From Salisediminibacterium beveridgei (GTDB lineage Bacteria; Bacillota; Bacilli; Bacillales; Salisediminibacteriaceae), in the NCBI RefSeq assembly GCF_001721685.1, contig NZ_CP012502.1, positions 248,001 to 312,000 on the forward strand: a DNA stretch of 64,000 bases. The letters run 5' to 3'. The notes beneath the pieces were generated by a model. It was not told where the DNA came from and made no database searches. It saw nothing but the letters and a program-made list of their open reading frames with translations. This document shows, piece by piece, positions 62,622 through 64,000 of this stretch. A program made the position numbers and the translations under genes. Position 1 is the first letter of the stretch; each line of letters starts with the position of its first letter.

Positions 62622-64000
62622 ATGTATTACGCAGGAATGTGGCCGATCTCCCCGTCAATACAACATGGTTTTCACATCAATGGAAATGAAATCCTGATTC
62701 AATCTGCCGTGAAGGATTGTGAAGTTCTGTTTTATGCTTTTGCGTACGATGAGCAAGCCGGCTGGCTTTACGCGAAAGACCAAAGCCTGGTCATGCACGC
62801 GGAAGTGGAAGTGGATGCAGGAACAGCGGTATTCACAGTGGAAACAAAAGATGATCAGGGAAATGTGTCTTCTTCGGAGTATGCAGGTGAAGGAAAACAG
62901 GTTGTTCAGCTTTCAGAAACCGACCGTTATTACCGCATCCGGTTGTCATTAAAACAAGTGACTGTATGTAAAGTCAACCATTTGGCAATTAATGGGAGGT
63001 TCATCCTGTCGACGGAAGACGTGCATCATCTGGATACGGGAAATGGGTTCACCTTACACAATGCCCAAAAATGCAAAAACTGTGTGCTCGATGACAAAGG
63101 GTTCAGGATCGAAAGTAAGCCGGACGAACGCGGTGCGAGGATGATGGAGTTCCAAACCGGGATCGATCCGTCTGAGGTGCTCGGGAAGCTGCTGAAAATC
63201 CGGATGGAGACGGATTCCTGTGAGGTCAGTGTGCATGTGTTTGGTTATCACGATGATCAGCTGGTGGAGAAAAAAAAATTCATTGAATCAGCTGTGGTGG
63301 ACTTCGAGCAGGACGTAGACAGACTGAGAGTCCTCCTCGCCGTTCAGGGCAGTGGCCGTGTGATTATTAACGAGTGGATGATTGGTGACTATGCACTATG
63401 GTCTCCGGTTACGATGTTTCCCTATTCCATTGCAGAAAACAGCCTGGTCGAATCAAATCACCCGCTTTTTGCGCTGAGCCAGTACGCGGTGGATCAAATC
63501 TATCCGCACTTCATTCCCGTCAAATCAGTCAAGTTTGATCCGGTCAATGACAGGATTCGCTTATGTTCGAAGCTGCATACATGCGATGATGCAAACGTCA
63601 GCCTTTATGTATCCTGGGTGAATATCCAGGGGATTCGAGAGATTTATCACTACCCGGTCAACCGGCAACTCTGTGTGCAGATTCCTGAATGGGTCAAACT
63701 GATTGAAGCCGGGTACAGAGTGGAAAGTCACGGATGGATCAACTTCCAGACGCTTGAACTTACGCCTTTGAATGAGATTGAAGAACCCTATCCATTAGCG
63801 GTGGCCTCTCTCAAAGAGAAAGAACAGGTACTTTTACCGGATAATGGTTTTGCTGCATCGGATCTGACGGTTTGTCATTTGACGACTGAGGAGCAGAGCA
63901 AATCAGAAAACCGTTTGTGTCGGATTGATCATGCCAATGCATACTATGGTATTCACGATCAAAAACCGGATGTGATTGTTGTCGATGAGCATTTATTTTC
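62622..64000 (+). CDS. Large protein of unknown function, cut by window end
   Basis: A frame from ATG 62622 (AAGGAG nine bases upstream) stays open to the last base, over 459 codons. It starts MYYAGMWPISPSIQHGFHIN and has no signal peptide or membrane helix. Much of it looks like beta-sandwich sequence, with alternating hydrophobic strands (VEVDAGTAVFTVETKDDQGN, LLKIRMETDSCEVSVHVFGY). The visible end reads YYGIHDQKPDVIVVDEHLF, which resembles the start of a glycosyltransferase-like Rossmann domain. It may be a carbohydrate-binding module ahead of a transferase. No family is claimed. Confidence 0.7.
   Translation, partial: MYYAGMWPISPSIQHGFHINGNEILIQSAVKDCEVLFYAFAYDEQAGWLYAKDQSLVMHAEVEVDAGTAVFTVETKDDQGNVSSSEYAGEGKQVVQLSETDRYYRIRLSLKQVTVCKVNHLAINGRFILSTEDVHHLDTGNGFTLHNAQKCKNCVLDDKGFRIESKPDERGARMMEFQTGIDPSEVLGKLLKIRMETDSCEVSVHVFGYHDDQLVEKKKFIESAVVDFEQDVDRLRVLLAVQGSGRVIINEWMIGDYALWSPVTMFPYSIAENSLVESNHPLFALSQYAVDQIYPHFIPVKSVKFDPVNDRIRLCSKLHTCDDANVSLYVSWVNIQGIREIYHYPVNRQLCVQIPEWVKLIEAGYRVESHGWINFQTLELTPLNEIEEPYPLAVASLKEKEQVLLPDNGFAASDLTVCHLTTEEQSKSENRLCRIDHANAYYGIHDQKPDVIVVDEHLF

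Overview
The window reads as a chromosomal segment of a Bacillaceae-type Firmicute, possibly halophilic or alkaliphilic because many exported proteins are rich in Asp and Glu. Support comes from strong Gram-positive ribosome binding sites, a ComK-family regulator, TagG/TagH-like and LytR-CpsA-Psr proteins, the bacterial tyrosine kinase/PHP phosphatase module, and exported proteins with cell-wall-binding type 2 (CWB2) repeats. No rRNA, tRNA or CRISPR array was seen. All names are assigned by reading motifs; no database search was run.

Layout. (1) 0.4-7.6 kb: a LacI-regulated uronate/pectin catabolic operon (kdgR, kdgK, HPS-like and PHI-like genes, kdgA, TRAP dctPQM, KdgF-like cupin) behind a sigma-A promoter with cre-like and operator palindromes. 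(2) 7.9-9.3 kb: a decay zone with a TRAP-permease remnant, a frameshifted small gene and a yhhN gene with a premature stop. (3) 9.7-13.2 kb: polysaccharide control module (Wzz-like, tyrosine kinase, PHP phosphatase) and galU. (4) 13.3-14.5 kb, minus strand: a ComK-like protein with a short C-terminus and a sigma-70-like factor, next to a 22-bp tandem repeat. (5) 14.9-35.1 kb: a mosaic, largely AT-rich Wzx/Wzy-type glycan locus: initiating phosphosugar transferase, glycosyltransferases, polymerase, flippase, and sugar-nucleotide genes for GDP-mannose, UDP-GlcA/GalA and a dTDP-4-amino-4,6-dideoxyhexose, closing with an ATP-grasp/PLP-fold/GNAT cassette. (6) 35.2-38.0 kb: an IS21-family element inserted in an IS1182-family element, followed by a fragment of the UDP-glucose dehydrogenase gene. 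(7) 38.1-42.4 kb: LCP ligase, membrane CapD/PglF-type dehydratase, second Wzz/kinase pair. (8) 42.7-51.5 kb, minus strand: four CWB2 surface proteins (two CAP-like, one N-formylglutamate-amidohydrolase-like, one subtilisin) and a TPR/APH-fold kinase. (9) 51.7-64.0 kb: wecC, then an ABC-transporter-dependent glycan operon with TagG-like permease, large glycosyltransferases, a heparinase II/III-like protein, a TagH-like ATPase with an N-terminal frameshift, and a large unknown gene running off the end.

Working together: the window encodes two glycan export routes, Wzx/Wzy and ABC, with two tyrosine-kinase modules and one LCP ligase that could attach a glycan to the wall. The CWB2 proteins between them probably bind an anionic wall polymer, and the polymer made by one of the flanking loci is an obvious candidate ligand. 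Three copies of the ugd 3' end, two degenerate, mark sites where cassettes seem to have been exchanged. The most novel-looking items are the ATP-grasp/PLP/GNAT cassette, the CWB2-amidohydrolase fusion, the TPR-kinase and the unsecreted heparinase-like protein in an export operon.
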